A DNA stretch of 56,295 bases from the NCBI RefSeq assembly GCF_005930355.1, contig NZ_VDBO01000021.1, positions 1-56,295 on the forward strand, written 5' to 3'. This DNA is from Paenibacillus sinopodophylli (lineage in GTDB: Bacteria > Bacillota > Bacilli > Paenibacillales > Paenibacillaceae). Positions within the stretch are counted from its first letter, which is position 1, and every line of letters starts with the position of its first letter. Of this stretch, positions 47,006 to 56,225 are shown in pieces. A program made the translations under genes and the position numbers. Under the pieces are notes generated by a model. It had not been told where the DNA came from and made no database searches. It was given only the letters and a program-made list of their open reading frames with translations.

Positions 47006-48231
47006 GTGGCGCTGCCCCCTTTAATTCCGTTGCCTTCATACGATAGCAAAGCTGTATACGCTACACCCTTATACGTGAATGATTTCTTCACATCGTTCTT
47101 GGCGTGCTCCGGTACTCTGCTTTCCTCATTCAATCGCTCAGTCACGACATTAACACCTGCCGCCCGCAGCTCCTGCGCTTTCACAAGCGCTTCTCCGCGA
47201 CCTTCAGCATCATAGACGATCAATGTCCGTGCGATTTCGTTCTCCTCGTTGTCGCCTAGAAGTTCCAGAATACGCGTCGTTTTCAATGCGAAGCCTGTAG
47301 CCGGTGCTGGTCTGCCGAACTGCGCAAGCAGATTGTCATAACGACCGCCGCTGACAACCGGGAATCCTAGGTCTGCTGCATAACCTTCAAAGGTCATGCC
47401 TGTATAGTAAGAGAAGTCTCCAATCATCGTCAGATCAATAAGCACATGCTCACAAACACCATACGCCTTCAATACATCCCAAATCTCGCATAAGTGACTA
47501 ATTGATGCACGCGCCTCATCATCCACGTTAAGCTGGAGCGCTTGATCACAAATCTCCTGCCCGCCGCGCAGCCTTAGAACGCCTTCAAGCTCGCTTTGCA
47601 CGGACTCTTCAAGCGATAGCTTACGAAGCTGTTCGCGATAGCCAACAAAGTCACGTCCGAGCAAACAGCTTTTGAGCTGCTCCTGAGCATCCTTGCGTCC
47701 TGGCAGCGATTCTTCCATTAAACCGTTTAGGAAGCCGACATGGCCGATTGCGATTTTGAATCGCTCCACGCCTGCAGCTTTAAGCGAAGCGATAGCGAGC
47801 GCAACTACCTCAGCGTCCGCTTCTGCTGATGAATCTCCTACGAGCTCCACGCCTGTTTGGAAAAACTCTGCTTCACGACCCGCTTCCTCCTCAATTGCAC
47901 GGAATACGTTCGAGTGGTAAGACAAGCGCTGGGGAAAATCAGCTTGCTTCAATAAAGAAGAAACGACACGAGCGATCGGAGCTGTCATGTCGGAGCGCAG
48001 CACAAGCGTCGTACCACGGTTATTGAGCAGCTTAAAAAGCTTCTGATCCGAGGTCGAGCTGGCTACACCTACTGTATCGTAGTATTCCATAGTAGGCGTA
48101 ATAATTTGATCATAGCCCCAGCTCTGCATACAAGCTAGAACTTCACGTTCAATATGACGCAGCTTAGCAACTGCGCCTGGTAAATAATCCTTAACACCTA
48201 TCGGTTTCTCGAACACTTTTGGTTTAGACAT
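47002..48231 (-). CDS. hisZ: ATP phosphoribosyltransferase regulatory subunit HisZ
   Basis: The 409-residue paralogue of histidyl-tRNA synthetase catalytic domain has GVKDYLPG near the N terminus, LRSDMTAPIARV (class II motif 2), and FPVVSGGRYDNLLAQFG. It lacks the anticodon-binding function and forms a complex with short HisG, giving histidine feedback. First gene of the operon. AAGGTG precedes the ATG. Confidence 0.93.
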   Translation of the reverse strand: MSKPKVFEKPIGVKDYLPGAVAKLRHIEREVLACMQSWGYDQIITPTMEYYDTVGVASSTSDQKLFKLLNNRGTTLVLRSDMTAPIARVVSSLLKQADFPQRLSYHSNVFRAIEEEAGREAEFFQTGVELVGDSSAEADAEVVALAIASLKAAGVERFKIAIGHVGFLNGLMEESLPGRKDAQEQLKSCLLGRDFVGYREQLRKLSLEESVQSELEGVLRLRGGQEICDQALQLNVDDEARASISHLCEIWDVLKAYGVCEHVLIDLTMIGDFSYYTGMTFEGYAADLGFPVVSGGRYDNLLAQFGRPAPATGFALKTTRILELLGDNEENEIARTLIVYDAEGRGEALVKAQELRAAGVNVVTERLNEESRVPEHAKNDVKKSFTYKGVAYTALLSYEGNGIKGGSAT

Positions 48232-48280
48232 ATAAGTTCACCTTCGTTTACTTTAGTAGTTTAAAGCAATACCGTGTTAC

Positions 48281-48321
48281 CATGCTAACAAATTAAAGGG
48301 TTTAGTCGTTATATTAGCATG
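48281..48321 (-). promoter_or_regulatory. Inverted repeat in the his operon leader region
   Basis: CATGCTAA (48281-48288) and TTAGCATG (48314-48321) form a perfect 8-bp inverted repeat with a 25-nt centre, 50-90 nt before hisZ. It could be a leader hairpin or an operator. A T-box was considered but the 14-nt T-box core is not convincingly present. Confidence 0.35.
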
Positions 48322-48358
48322 AACAGCTTCATTCAGTCAAGCGTATAACCAGCCCAAT

Positions 48359-48459
48359 ACCAAAGGTGAAACGGTTGTCTCTGTCCTCCGGCGGCGCAGC
48401 GCGTTTCATTCCGTGAAATATATAGAAAGGATGGCGAAAGCATATCCTTTCTATATTTC
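48359..48459. repeat. Dispersed structured repeat, copy B
   Basis: Alignable over ~100 nt to 23932-24025. The distal half (48415-48459) forms a strong hairpin: GAAATATA-TAGAAAGGAT pairs with ATCCTTTCTATATTTC around a ~10-nt loop. It lies between yvoF and hisZ in non-coding DNA. Confidence 0.65.
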
Positions 48460-48523
48460 CAAAAAGAAAGCCCCGACCGAACACGATTTGAACTCGCGCG
48501 GACGAAGCTTTTTTGAAAGCTCA

Positions 48524-49057
48524 TTAGTTCAAAAGGTTGCGGACATTCTCGTCATTATTGCTCGGCATAACGATATCGCCCCGCTGTATTTCCCGCATTG
48601 GATTGCCCCCAACAAACGCATAGGCTGGAACATCCTTATGAACGAGAGAGCCTGCTGAGACTATTGCATTATCGCCGATTGTAACGCCGGGCAATATGGT
48701 CGTGTTTGCGCCAATCATAACGTTTGAGCCGATAGAGACGTTACCCAAACGATACTCCTTAATCAAATATTCGTGAGTTAGAATGGTTGTATTATATCCG
48801 ATAATGGTATTATTGCCAACCGATATCCGCTCTGGGAAAAATACATCTACCATCACCATAAGAGCAAAAGCAGTATGCTCGCCAATTTTCATACCGAGCA
48901 CTCGGCGGTAAATCCAATTTTTTAGCGGAAGAATGGGACAATAGCGCGCTAGCTGGATAAAGATAAAGTTACGAACCGATTTGATTCGGCTTACCGTTGA
49001 ATACACCTGCCACAGCGCGTTTGGTCCCTCCACTGGATATCGTTCAACTTTGCGCAA
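48524..49057 (-). CDS. yvoF: Hexapeptide-repeat acyltransferase (YvoF-like)
   Basis: A 177-residue left-handed beta-helix acetyltransferase of the LacA/Maa/NodL type, seen as repeats VGNNTIIGYNTTILTHE, IGSNVMIGANTTILPGVTIG and DNAIVSAGSLVHKDVP. The acceptor is unknown. The start overlaps the end of ppaX by 14 nt. Position between ppaX and hisZ matches Bacillus yvoF, on which the name rests. Confidence 0.85.
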   Translation of the reverse strand: MRKVERYPVEGPNALWQVYSTVSRIKSVRNFIFIQLARYCPILPLKNWIYRRVLGMKIGEHTAFALMVMVDVFFPERISVGNNTIIGYNTTILTHEYLIKEYRLGNVSIGSNVMIGANTTILPGVTIGDNAIVSAGSLVHKDVPAYAFVGGNPMREIQRGDIVMPSNNDENVRNLLN

Positions 49058-49715
49058 GCGTCTCCCGCTCCAATCCTACATAGGCATACAGATCACGCAT
49101 GTCATGAATGACCGCATGCGCCCCCGCTTCTTTCAGCTTCTGCTCGCCTTTCAGCGACCAAGCGACTCCAATCGCTAACGCTCCTGCGGCTATAGCAGAA
49201 TGGATATCTACTATGCTGTCCCCGACCATTAGCGTCGTTGCTGGATCTGCTCCGAGCAAGCCAATAGCCTTGCTCACAGGCTCAGCATGAGGCTTGGGAT
49301 TAACGACATCGTCAATGGTAACAATCGCATCTACATAATCGTACAAGCCCACATATTTCAAGCCCCGCTCTGTTGTAAGTCTCATCTTAGTTGTAACCAC
49401 GCCGATTTGAATACCTTCTCCATGCAGACGCTCAATGACCTCATTCACATAGTCGAATGACTTCACGTATTCATCATGAAGACGCAAATTGACCTCGCGG
49501 TATGCCGCCACCAAATGTGTAACATCTTCTAGGCCCGAAAAACGCTTCATCTGGTCCGTTAGCGGTTCCCCCATGCTAGGAATAATATGCTCTCTGCCGA
49601 AGCCTTCAGCCGCTACTCCCTGCAGGGATTCTATGAACGAGCGAATAATAAGCTCATTGGTGTCGATTATTGTACCGTCCAGATCGAACAGCATCGTCTT
49701 GATTGTGCCTGTCAT
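49044..49715 (-). CDS. ppaX: Pyrophosphatase PpaX (HAD superfamily)
   Basis: The 223-residue HAD hydrolase has motif I FDLDGTIIDTNE, motif II VVTTK, and motif IV MVGDSIVDIHSA. In Bacillus PpaX hydrolyses the pyrophosphate released by HprK/P when it dephosphorylates Ser46-HPr, which fits linkage to hprK. It lies 23 nt after lgt. Confidence 0.9.
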   Translation of the reverse strand: MTGTIKTMLFDLDGTIIDTNELIIRSFIESLQGVAAEGFGREHIIPSMGEPLTDQMKRFSGLEDVTHLVAAYREVNLRLHDEYVKSFDYVNEVIERLHGEGIQIGVVTTKMRLTTERGLKYVGLYDYVDAIVTIDDVVNPKPHAEPVSKAIGLLGADPATTLMVGDSIVDIHSAIAAGALAIGVAWSLKGEQKLKEAGAHAVIHDMRDLYAYVGLERETLAQS

Positions 49716-49738
49716 GCATAAACCTCCTTGATGTACGC

Positions 49739-50740
49739 TTATCGTTTGTTGTCTTCTTTCTCTTTAACGGTGCTCACTGTATCAGCAGGGTTTACTGTAA
49801 TCGCATCATTGCCGCCATTGCGCTCCGGTTTACTCGTTGTAATGGGGTCCAGATAATACGCGGATGCATAGCCTTTCTTCCGGCGCACAATAATGAACGT
49901 AACCGCTCCAATAATAAGGAGCAAAGCGAGTACTTGAGAAATTCTAATGTTGCCATAAGCAGGATCAAGATAACCTTGCTTGAATAAAGCCTCCATAGGC
50001 GTCCATAGTCCATTAATTAATGATGCTAGCCACGATGGTCCTCTGAATGCCAAGCTGTCCGTACGCAGCGCTTCAATAAAGAAACGCCCAATGGAATACC
50101 ATATGAAATAGCTGGCTGTCAGCTCACCCGCACGCAAAAATCGTTGACGGCGCAATACGAACAAAACTATAAGACCAACTAAACTCCAGATGGATTCGTA
50201 CAGAAAGGCAGGATGGCGATATACGCCTTCAATGAGCATTTGATCTACGATAAAGGATGGCAAATGAAGCGTATTACGCAGGAATGTTTCGCTTACCTCA
50301 CCGCCGTAAGCCTCCTGGTTCATGAAATTGCCCCAGCGTCCGATCATTTGTCCAACTAGCATACCTGGAATCGCAATATCGACAAGTCTCCAGAATTTAT
50401 AGCCTTTGTAACGGAAATAGAAGAACCCGCATATGAACGCCCCAATAATAGCGCCATAAATAGCAATTCCGCCATTCCAAATTTTGAATACATCAATCAA
50501 ATTTCCTTTATAGTCATCCCACTTGAACGCCACATAGTAAATACGCGCACCAATGATCGCTGAAGGCACGCCGAGAAGCAGCAGATCCATAAATAAATCC
50601 GGTTTAATACCGAAGCGCTTGCCTTCCTGCACAGCGAGCAGCAAACCAACAAGCGCTGCCGCTCCAAGAATAATGCCATACCAATGCACATCAAGCGATC
50701 CTAGACTGAAGGCGATTGGATTAAGTTGCAATGTCTTCAT
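49739..50740 (-). CDS. lgt: Prolipoprotein diacylglyceryl transferase
   Basis: A 333-residue membrane enzyme with seven hydrophobic segments and the Lgt signature GQMIGRWGNFMNQEAYGG. It transfers diacylglycerol to the lipobox cysteine of prolipoproteins, such as the binding protein at 9926-11458. The C terminus extends ~35 residues past the last membrane segment as a charged tail. AAAGGGG precedes the ATG. It lies 21 nt after hprK. Confidence 0.95.
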   Translation of the reverse strand: MKTLQLNPIAFSLGSLDVHWYGIILGAAALVGLLLAVQEGKRFGIKPDLFMDLLLLGVPSAIIGARIYYVAFKWDDYKGNLIDVFKIWNGGIAIYGAIIGAFICGFFYFRYKGYKFWRLVDIAIPGMLVGQMIGRWGNFMNQEAYGGEVSETFLRNTLHLPSFIVDQMLIEGVYRHPAFLYESIWSLVGLIVLFVLRRQRFLRAGELTASYFIWYSIGRFFIEALRTDSLAFRGPSWLASLINGLWTPMEALFKQGYLDPAYGNIRISQVLALLLIIGAVTFIIVRRKKGYASAYYLDPITTSKPERNGGNDAITVNPADTVSTVKEKEDNKR

Positions 50741-50761
50741 TCTTTTATATCCCCTTTAGAT

Positions 50762-51700
50762 TCAATCGTATTCATCCATATCATCTGCAATGGTTTCCGT
50801 TAGCTTGTTCGTGAATTGAAGAGCGGCGTTGTAGCCCATTCGCTTCAAGCGGAAGTTCATGGCCGCTACTTCTATAATAACCGCTAAGTTCCGCCCTGGA
50901 CGTACCGGCACTGTGACAAGCGGTATGTCTGTATCAATAATGCGCGTCGTTTCCTCATCTAGTCCGAGTCGGTCATATTGCTTGTCCTGCTGCCAATTTT
51001 CCAGCTTGATGACAAGACCGATGCGTTTCTGCGTACGCACAGCACCTGCTCCGAACAGCGTCATGACATTGATAATGCCAAGGCCTCTAATTTCAAGCAA
51101 GTGACGTATGAGCTCCGGCGCACTGCCATGCAACTGAGCATCAGAGGTTTGCATTAGCTCTACTGCGTCGTCAGCAACAAGCCGATGTCCACGCTTGACA
51201 AGCTCAAGCGCTGTTTCGCTTTTACCAATTCCGCTCCCGCCCGTAATAAGCATACCTACACCATATACATCAACAAGCACGCCATGGATTGTTGCAGTAG
51301 GCGCAAGTTTTCTTTCTAAGAAATCTGTAATCCGACTGGATAGAATCGTCGTCGCAATTTGGCTGCGCAGCAGCGGAATTTGTGTCACATTACATTGCTC
51401 AACAAGCTCCTGCGGCGCTTCAAGTCCTCTGGTCAGAATGATGCACGGCGTATCTTCATTGCATAGCCGCACCATCCGATCCTTCCGTTCCTCACTGTCA
51501 AGCATGTTCAAGAACGAAATTTCTGTACGACCTAACAGCTGCACACGCTCACTCGGATGGTAATGGAAATAACCAGCCATCTCTAGACCAGGACGATATA
51601 AATCATCAACCGTAATTGCACGTTTCATTCCGTCCTCGCCAGCAATAATTTCGAGCTGGAACTGTTTAACAAGCTCAGATACTTTCACTTTCTTCGGCAT
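50762..51700 (-). CDS. hprK: HPr kinase/phosphorylase
   Basis: The 312-residue bifunctional enzyme phosphorylates and dephosphorylates Ser46 of HPr and Crh. The Walker A loop is GGSGIGKSETALEL (about residue 150-163); the signature LEIRGLGIINVMTLFGAGA lies about 200-220. ATG 51700 (MPKKVKVSELV) follows GGGAGG at good spacing. It heads hprK-lgt-ppaX-yvoF and provides the signal for the cre boxes found in the island. Confidence 0.96.
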   Translation of the reverse strand: MPKKVKVSELVKQFQLEIIAGEDGMKRAITVDDLYRPGLEMAGYFHYHPSERVQLLGRTEISFLNMLDSEERKDRMVRLCNEDTPCIILTRGLEAPQELVEQCNVTQIPLLRSQIATTILSSRITDFLERKLAPTATIHGVLVDVYGVGMLITGGSGIGKSETALELVKRGHRLVADDAVELMQTSDAQLHGSAPELIRHLLEIRGLGIINVMTLFGAGAVRTQKRIGLVIKLENWQQDKQYDRLGLDEETTRIIDTDIPLVTVPVRPGRNLAVIIEVAAMNFRLKRMGYNAALQFTNKLTETIADDMDEYD

Positions 51701-51830
51701 CGCTTTAGCCTCCCTCATATGACAGCTGCGTATATGTATGTATGTTTTTTTCCAATGTCTTCATCGTAAAGGAAAACGACTGCGAACGCAACGTTTGCTC
51801 CATGTGACGCCCTGCCAATAAAGGACAAAA

Positions 51831-51859
51831 AAAGAACAGCCGGATAGTCCGACCGTTCT
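51831..51859 (-). terminator. Terminator of the MsmX-type ATPase gene
   Basis: AGAACGGTCGGA-N3-TCCGGCTGTTCT (with two wobble pairs) followed by seven T residues on the minus strand, 17 nt past the stop. Confidence 0.85.
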
Positions 51860-51875
51860 CTCTCCATACTATTTA

Positions 51876-52997
51876 TTAAGCTTCAAAAATGTTAAGTTCT
51901 GTCGCTTTGTCAAACAAATGTACTTTGTTCATATCAAGCGCAAGCTTAACGCTTGTGCCATCACGTAGACCAGAACGGCCATCAACACGTGCGATAACTG
52001 TTTCAGTGCCGATACCGTTCAGGTATAGGTACATTTCGTGACCAAGGTTCTCAGCAACCTCAACATTTGCGTTCACAATTGTTTGTGGTGATGCTTCAAG
52101 GAATACTGGCTCTTCGTGAAGATCTTCTGGACGAATACCCAGAACCACTTCTTTGCCGATATAGCCTTTCGAACGAAGCGATGCAGCTTTACCTTCTGGA
52201 ACAACTACGTCAACGCCGCTTGCTTTGAAGCGAAGCGCGCCGCCTTGCTCTGTAAGCGAACCGCTGATGAAGTTCATCGAAGGAGCGCCGATAAAGCCAG
52301 CTACGAAGATGTTTACAGGGTGGTTGTAAAGCTCTTCTGGAGAAGCTGTTTGTTGAATGAAGCCGTCTTTCATAACAACGATACGGTCACCCATTGTCAT
52401 TGCTTCGATTTGGTCATGCGTTACGTAGATAGTTGTTGTTTCAAGACGTTTTGTAAGCTTGCTGATCTCAGCACGCATTTGTCCACGAAGTTTCGCGTCC
52501 AAGTTGGAAAGCGGCTCATCCATCAAGAATACTTGCGGCTCACGAACGATTGCGCGTCCTAGAGCGACACGTTGACGTTGACCACCGGAAAGTGCTTTTG
52601 GCTTACGATCTAGCAAATGCTCGATATCTAGAATTTTAGCAGCTTCACGAACACGTTTGTCGATGTCTGCTTTTTTGAATTTACGAAGTTTAAGGCCGAA
52701 AGCCATGTTTTGGTAAACGTTCATGTGCGGGTACAACGCGTAGGATTGGAATACCATCGCGATGTCGCGGTCTTTAGGAGCAACGTCATTCACAAGGCGA
52801 TCGCCGATGAACAATTTGCCTTCAGAAATTTCTTCAAGGCCTGCAATCATACGAAGAGTAGTCGATTTACCGCAACCAGATGGTCCGACCAATACGAGAA
52901 ACTCTTTGTCTTTAATATCTAAGTTAACGTCAGTAACCGATGCTTTGTCAGTACCCGGGTATTTTTTGTAAATGCCTTCTAAACGTACGCCTGCCAT
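51876..52997 (-). CDS. msmX: Shared sugar-ABC transporter ATPase, MsmX/UgpC type
   Basis: A 373-residue ATPase with Walker A VGPSGCGKSTTLRMIAG (about 38-54), Q-loop MVFQSYALYPHM, signature LSGGQRQRVALGRA, Walker B VFLMDEPLSNLDA and H-loop YVTHDQ, then a C-terminal TOBE/OB regulatory domain (about 240-373). No permease or binding protein is adjacent, as expected for MsmX, which energises several carbohydrate importers in trans. It may serve the ATPase-less importer at 9926-13366. A monocistronic unit with its own terminator. Confidence 0.92.
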   Translation of the reverse strand: MAGVRLEGIYKKYPGTDKASVTDVNLDIKDKEFLVLVGPSGCGKSTTLRMIAGLEEISEGKLFIGDRLVNDVAPKDRDIAMVFQSYALYPHMNVYQNMAFGLKLRKFKKADIDKRVREAAKILDIEHLLDRKPKALSGGQRQRVALGRAIVREPQVFLMDEPLSNLDAKLRGQMRAEISKLTKRLETTTIYVTHDQIEAMTMGDRIVVMKDGFIQQTASPEELYNHPVNIFVAGFIGAPSMNFISGSLTEQGGALRFKASGVDVVVPEGKAASLRSKGYIGKEVVLGIRPEDLHEEPVFLEASPQTIVNANVEVAENLGHEMYLYLNGIGTETVIARVDGRSGLRDGTSVKLALDMNKVHLFDKATELNIFEA

Positions 52998-53086
52998 GAT
53001 AATTTTCCCCCTAGAAAGAAATTTCGATATGCCTATATCTTATCCCACCAAGGAGCTTGTGACTATGCACAAACTTTACAAAAAAA

Positions 53087-54229
53087 CTAATTTCTTTTCG
53101 TAACTTTGTACAATAGCAATATAATTTTGACTAGAACTGCATCACGGAACTGGCGTACATCAAGACCTGTTTCTTGTTTAAGCTTGTCTAAGCGGTATAA
53201 TAACGTATTACGATGAATGTATAATTTCTTGGCCGTCTCACTAACATTGCAATCGAGTGTGAAAAAAGTCTCAAGCGTACTGAGCATTTCAGACTCAACG
53301 AACAGGTCTGCTCTTTTCAAAGACTGCTCCAAATATTTGGCTCGCTGTAATTCTGGGATGGCATTCAACAGCCGCTCCAATTGCAGCATCCACGGCAAAT
53401 GAATATTCGTTCCGACATGAAATTTCCTTCCGAGATTAATCGTTTCCCGTAAGAGCATAGTCGTCTCAATCATCCCTTTAGCCGGAGAAGCTGGATGAGC
53501 GACCGCAAGATGACATTCGCCAATCCACTCGCTCGCAAGCATCTCATGCAACCCAAGTCCGATCGATGCCAAACTCTCCTCAAGCGACTCTTCCTCTTGC
53601 TCATCGAAAGTATCCGAGTCCTCATCCCTCAATAATGACATAGAGCCCCAGATCAACCATTCTTGACCCTTAAGCGGTATAAGCAAAATGTCGTCTGACA
53701 TAAAGGATCGAAGCAACTTTTCTAAATCGGCGTATGTAGCTTGCTCAGTACCTTGTTGCTCGGTAACAAGAAGAAACGGAATCATCTCATTAAACAAACG
53801 ACTGCCAACGGTTAAATGATCTGGCAGCGAATAGGCTGGCTCGTCGGCTTCAAGCTGCTTTTGTATCCAATCGCTAAGCTTTAGCGCCTGTCGTTCCGTT
53901 TCTGAGAGCGCAGCGCTCTTCTTCTCCGTCAAGGTACTCCCGTTCAACTGCAGGGTCCAGCTAATCAACTCTTTCTCTTTGTCTGCAAGAGCAAATCGAT
54001 TGAGTTCAAGCAGGCTGACTTCATACTCATTAGAGGAAATAACGATCCATGTATGGTTATCTTTTTCTACACGCTGGCCTTCTATAGAAGAAGACGTTGT
54101 ATGCTCGCCTAGCCACAGATCGTCAGCATCGCTTATTAATGCTTTCCACTCCGTAAGTGATTTCGTAACAGCATGTACCGGACAGTTCAAAATGTACTCC
54201 AGCGGCTTCAACCAATCTGTCGTGCTCAT
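53087..54229 (-). CDS. PucR/CdaR-like transcriptional regulator
   Basis: A 380-residue protein of which the last ~60 residues are the PucR C-terminal helix-turn-helix (LETFFTLDCNVSETAKKLY, IHRNTLLYRLDKL, about 315-350). The N-terminal ~300 residues form a GGDEF-like/regulatory region with no recognised ligand motif. ATG 54229 has GGAG 8 nt upstream. It lies 89 nt upstream of msmX in the same direction, so it may regulate that gene; the effector is unknown. Confidence 0.82.
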   Translation of the reverse strand: MSTTDWLKPLEYILNCPVHAVTKSLTEWKALISDADDLWLGEHTTSSSIEGQRVEKDNHTWIVISSNEYEVSLLELNRFALADKEKELISWTLQLNGSTLTEKKSAALSETERQALKLSDWIQKQLEADEPAYSLPDHLTVGSRLFNEMIPFLLVTEQQGTEQATYADLEKLLRSFMSDDILLIPLKGQEWLIWGSMSLLRDEDSDTFDEQEEESLEESLASIGLGLHEMLASEWIGECHLAVAHPASPAKGMIETTMLLRETINLGRKFHVGTNIHLPWMLQLERLLNAIPELQRAKYLEQSLKRADLFVESEMLSTLETFFTLDCNVSETAKKLYIHRNTLLYRLDKLKQETGLDVRQFRDAVLVKIILLLYKVTKRN

Positions 54230-54335
54230 TTCTCTATCTCCAATCTCCATAAGCATTAGCAGCTATGCGGCAGCCTCATCTGGAAAACCGCGCGAAGGAT
54301 CTTTTAGCAGCTCTATATCAGCGGTTTAATGTGTA

Positions 54336-54375
54336 AAAAAAGCTTATTCGTCCATCGATATAGAATAACGCTTTT
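54336..54375 (-). terminator. Terminator of tagO
   Basis: AAAAGCGTTATTC, loop, GAATAAGCTTTT and a T run on the minus strand, with one bulge, 33 nt past the stop. Confidence 0.75.
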
Positions 54376-54407
54376 CCCCGTCATTGTACCACATAGGCCT
54401 CGTTAAT

Positions 54408-55355
54408 TCAGCTTATAGCAAGTAAAAGTATAATTGATAGCAATGCGAACAACGCCGCTATCAAATATAAGAATGATACGGTTTGCACTTGGCTAAGGCC
54501 CCACTTCATCAATAAATGATGGGTATGCAGCTTATCTGCACGATGCAAGCCCTTGCCGCTAATTAATCTTCTTAGCATGACGTAGACCGTATCAAAGATG
54601 GGGAGGCCAAGCGCTAGCAGTGGAACAAGCAGCGTGATGAAGGTAGCTCTTTTGAACGTCCCGTCCACAGCGATGACTGCAAGCGTATAACCGAGAAAGG
54701 TTGCACCGGCATCACCCATAAATATACGTGCAGGATAGAAATTGTGTACAAGAAACCCAAAACATGCCCCCGCCAAAATGATCGCAAGTATGGCTGTGCT
54801 CGGCTGGCCTTTAATCATCGCAATGATTAGTAGCGTCAGCGCCGACAACGTACTTACACCCGAGGCTAGACCGTCAACGCCGTCAATGAAATTAATCATA
54901 TTGATCAAAGCGAATACCCATATCATAGTCGTTAGCCATGAAACCCAGTCGGGAAACGAAATAAACAGGCTTGTGAATGGATTCGCTATACCTGCGATAT
55001 TAATATGAAATAATGTGGGTATGGAGGCGGCGCCCAAATAAAGAATGACACGCGGCCATACGGGAAAATCTTTTCCCTTCGCTTTCGAAGCATCATCAAG
55101 AAGCCCAACCACAACGAGTATGGTTCCTCCAGTAACGATCGTCCATGTAAGTGGCGTGAAACCGATAAAAACAAACATAGCAATGACGCAGCCGACAAAA
55201 ATAGCCGCTCCTCCCATCAGAGGAATCGGCTTATTGTGAATTTTCCTTTGATTGGGACGATCAACAAAGCCAAGGCGCAGCGCAAGGATTCGAAGCGGTG
55301 GTACGCTTGCAAATACAATCGCAAAGCTAATAAATGCCGCTAATCCGTATACCAT
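54408..55355 (-). CDS. tagO: Undecaprenyl-phosphate GlcNAc-1-phosphate transferase (WecA/TagO type)
   Basis: A 315-residue polytopic membrane protein (about ten segments) of the MraY/WecA family. It has DRPNQRKIHNKPIPLMGG, catalytic NMINFIDGVDGLASG (about residues 150-164), FMGDAGATFLGY, and the C-terminal DKLHTHHLLMKWGLS of the GlcNAc-specific branch. It starts synthesis of wall-linked polymers such as teichoic acid or secondary wall polymer, the polymer to which SLH proteins attach. AAAGGGG precedes the ATG. Confidence 0.92.
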   Translation of the reverse strand: MVYGLAAFISFAIVFASVPPLRILALRLGFVDRPNQRKIHNKPIPLMGGAAIFVGCVIAMFVFIGFTPLTWTIVTGGTILVVVGLLDDASKAKGKDFPVWPRVILYLGAASIPTLFHINIAGIANPFTSLFISFPDWVSWLTTMIWVFALINMINFIDGVDGLASGVSTLSALTLLIIAMIKGQPSTAILAIILAGACFGFLVHNFYPARIFMGDAGATFLGYTLAVIAVDGTFKRATFITLLVPLLALGLPIFDTVYVMLRRLISGKGLHRADKLHTHHLLMKWGLSQVQTVSFLYLIAALFALLSIILLLAIS

Positions 55356-55540
55356 TGCAACTACCCCTTTTTCTAATTAGTCATTCTGTGTATACATTGT
55401 TCCCTTATATCGTTAAAATACAAGAAAACATGCATCTCTGTTTGACCGATTTTCACATTCATGATACTATTTATTCAAAGTTTACTTATCGGATTAGTGT
55501 TACATCTGAATTATCGACCCTAAAACAGAGGAGCCTACTT

Positions 55541-56092
55541 ATGCCGAATATCGTTATTATTTCTGGAAGCCCGAATACATCTTCCCGTTTGAACGGGATT
55601 ACACAGTTTGTTGAGCAGCAGCTCCAAGAGAAAAGCCTAACCGTTGATACGATAACAGTTGTTTCTCTGCCTGCTGAGGATCTAATCCATGCACGTTTTG
55701 GCAGTCCAGCCATCGTAGAAGCTAATCAACTTGTAGCCAATGCAGATGCTGTTATTATCGCAAGTCCCGTATATAAAGCTTCTTTCACAGGTGTACTCAA
55801 AACTTTCCTTGATCTGCTTCCGCAGAAAGGACTTGATAAAAAAATCATCGTACCTCTGTTTATCGGCGGAACGATTGCACATCTTCTCTCTATTGATTAT
55901 TCCCTCAAGCCCGTACTCGCATCCATGGGTGCCAGAATTTATGTTAGTGGCGTATACGCTGTTGATTCTCAAATTAATCGGATCCAGGAACCTAACGAGG
56001 CCCCCGTATTCGAAATTAATGAGGAGCTCACACTCCGTTTGGCGGAGACAGTCAATGAGCTGGTACAAGAACTTGAACTTCGCGGCAAATAA
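55541..56092 (+). CDS. NADPH-dependent FMN reductase (SsuE-like)
   Basis: The 183-residue flavodoxin-fold protein has the FMN phosphate loop SGSPNTSSRLNG (about 8-19) and ASPVYKASFTGVLKTFLDLLP (about 75-95), typical of SsuE, which supplies FMNH2 to alkanesulfonate monooxygenases. No sulfonate genes are adjacent within the window. ATG 55541 has GAGGAG 7 nt upstream; the longer frame from 55334 overlaps tagO divergently and is rejected. Confidence 0.88.
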   Translation: MPNIVIISGSPNTSSRLNGITQFVEQQLQEKSLTVDTITVVSLPAEDLIHARFGSPAIVEANQLVANADAVIIASPVYKASFTGVLKTFLDLLPQKGLDKKIIVPLFIGGTIAHLLSIDYSLKPVLASMGARIYVSGVYAVDSQINRIQEPNEAPVFEINEELTLRLAETVNELVQELELRGK

Positions 56093-56104
56093 GCCTCTCA
56101 TAAC

Positions 56105-56157
56105 AAAAAAACGGTGGACATTCGCGCGAAATTTTCGCGCTTGTGTCCACCGTTTTT
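56105..56157. terminator. Bidirectional terminator after the FMN reductase
   Basis: AAAAAACGGTGGACA and TGTCCACCGTTTTTT form a 15-bp stem; an inner GCGCGAA/TTCGCGC stem extends it. It serves the reductase and can also shield the convergent tRNA region. Confidence 0.95.
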
Positions 56158-56225
56158 TGTGCTGAGAAAACAAAAAAACCGAAGATCGCGAGATCAACGG
56201 CTACGATGTTATATTTAGAAAAAAA

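Noticed and set aside
48241..48350. Possible T-box leader before hisZ
   Set aside because: A GCATGGTAACACGG stretch only loosely resembles the T-box core, and there is no adjacent terminator or specifier loop. Only the inverted repeat is reported.
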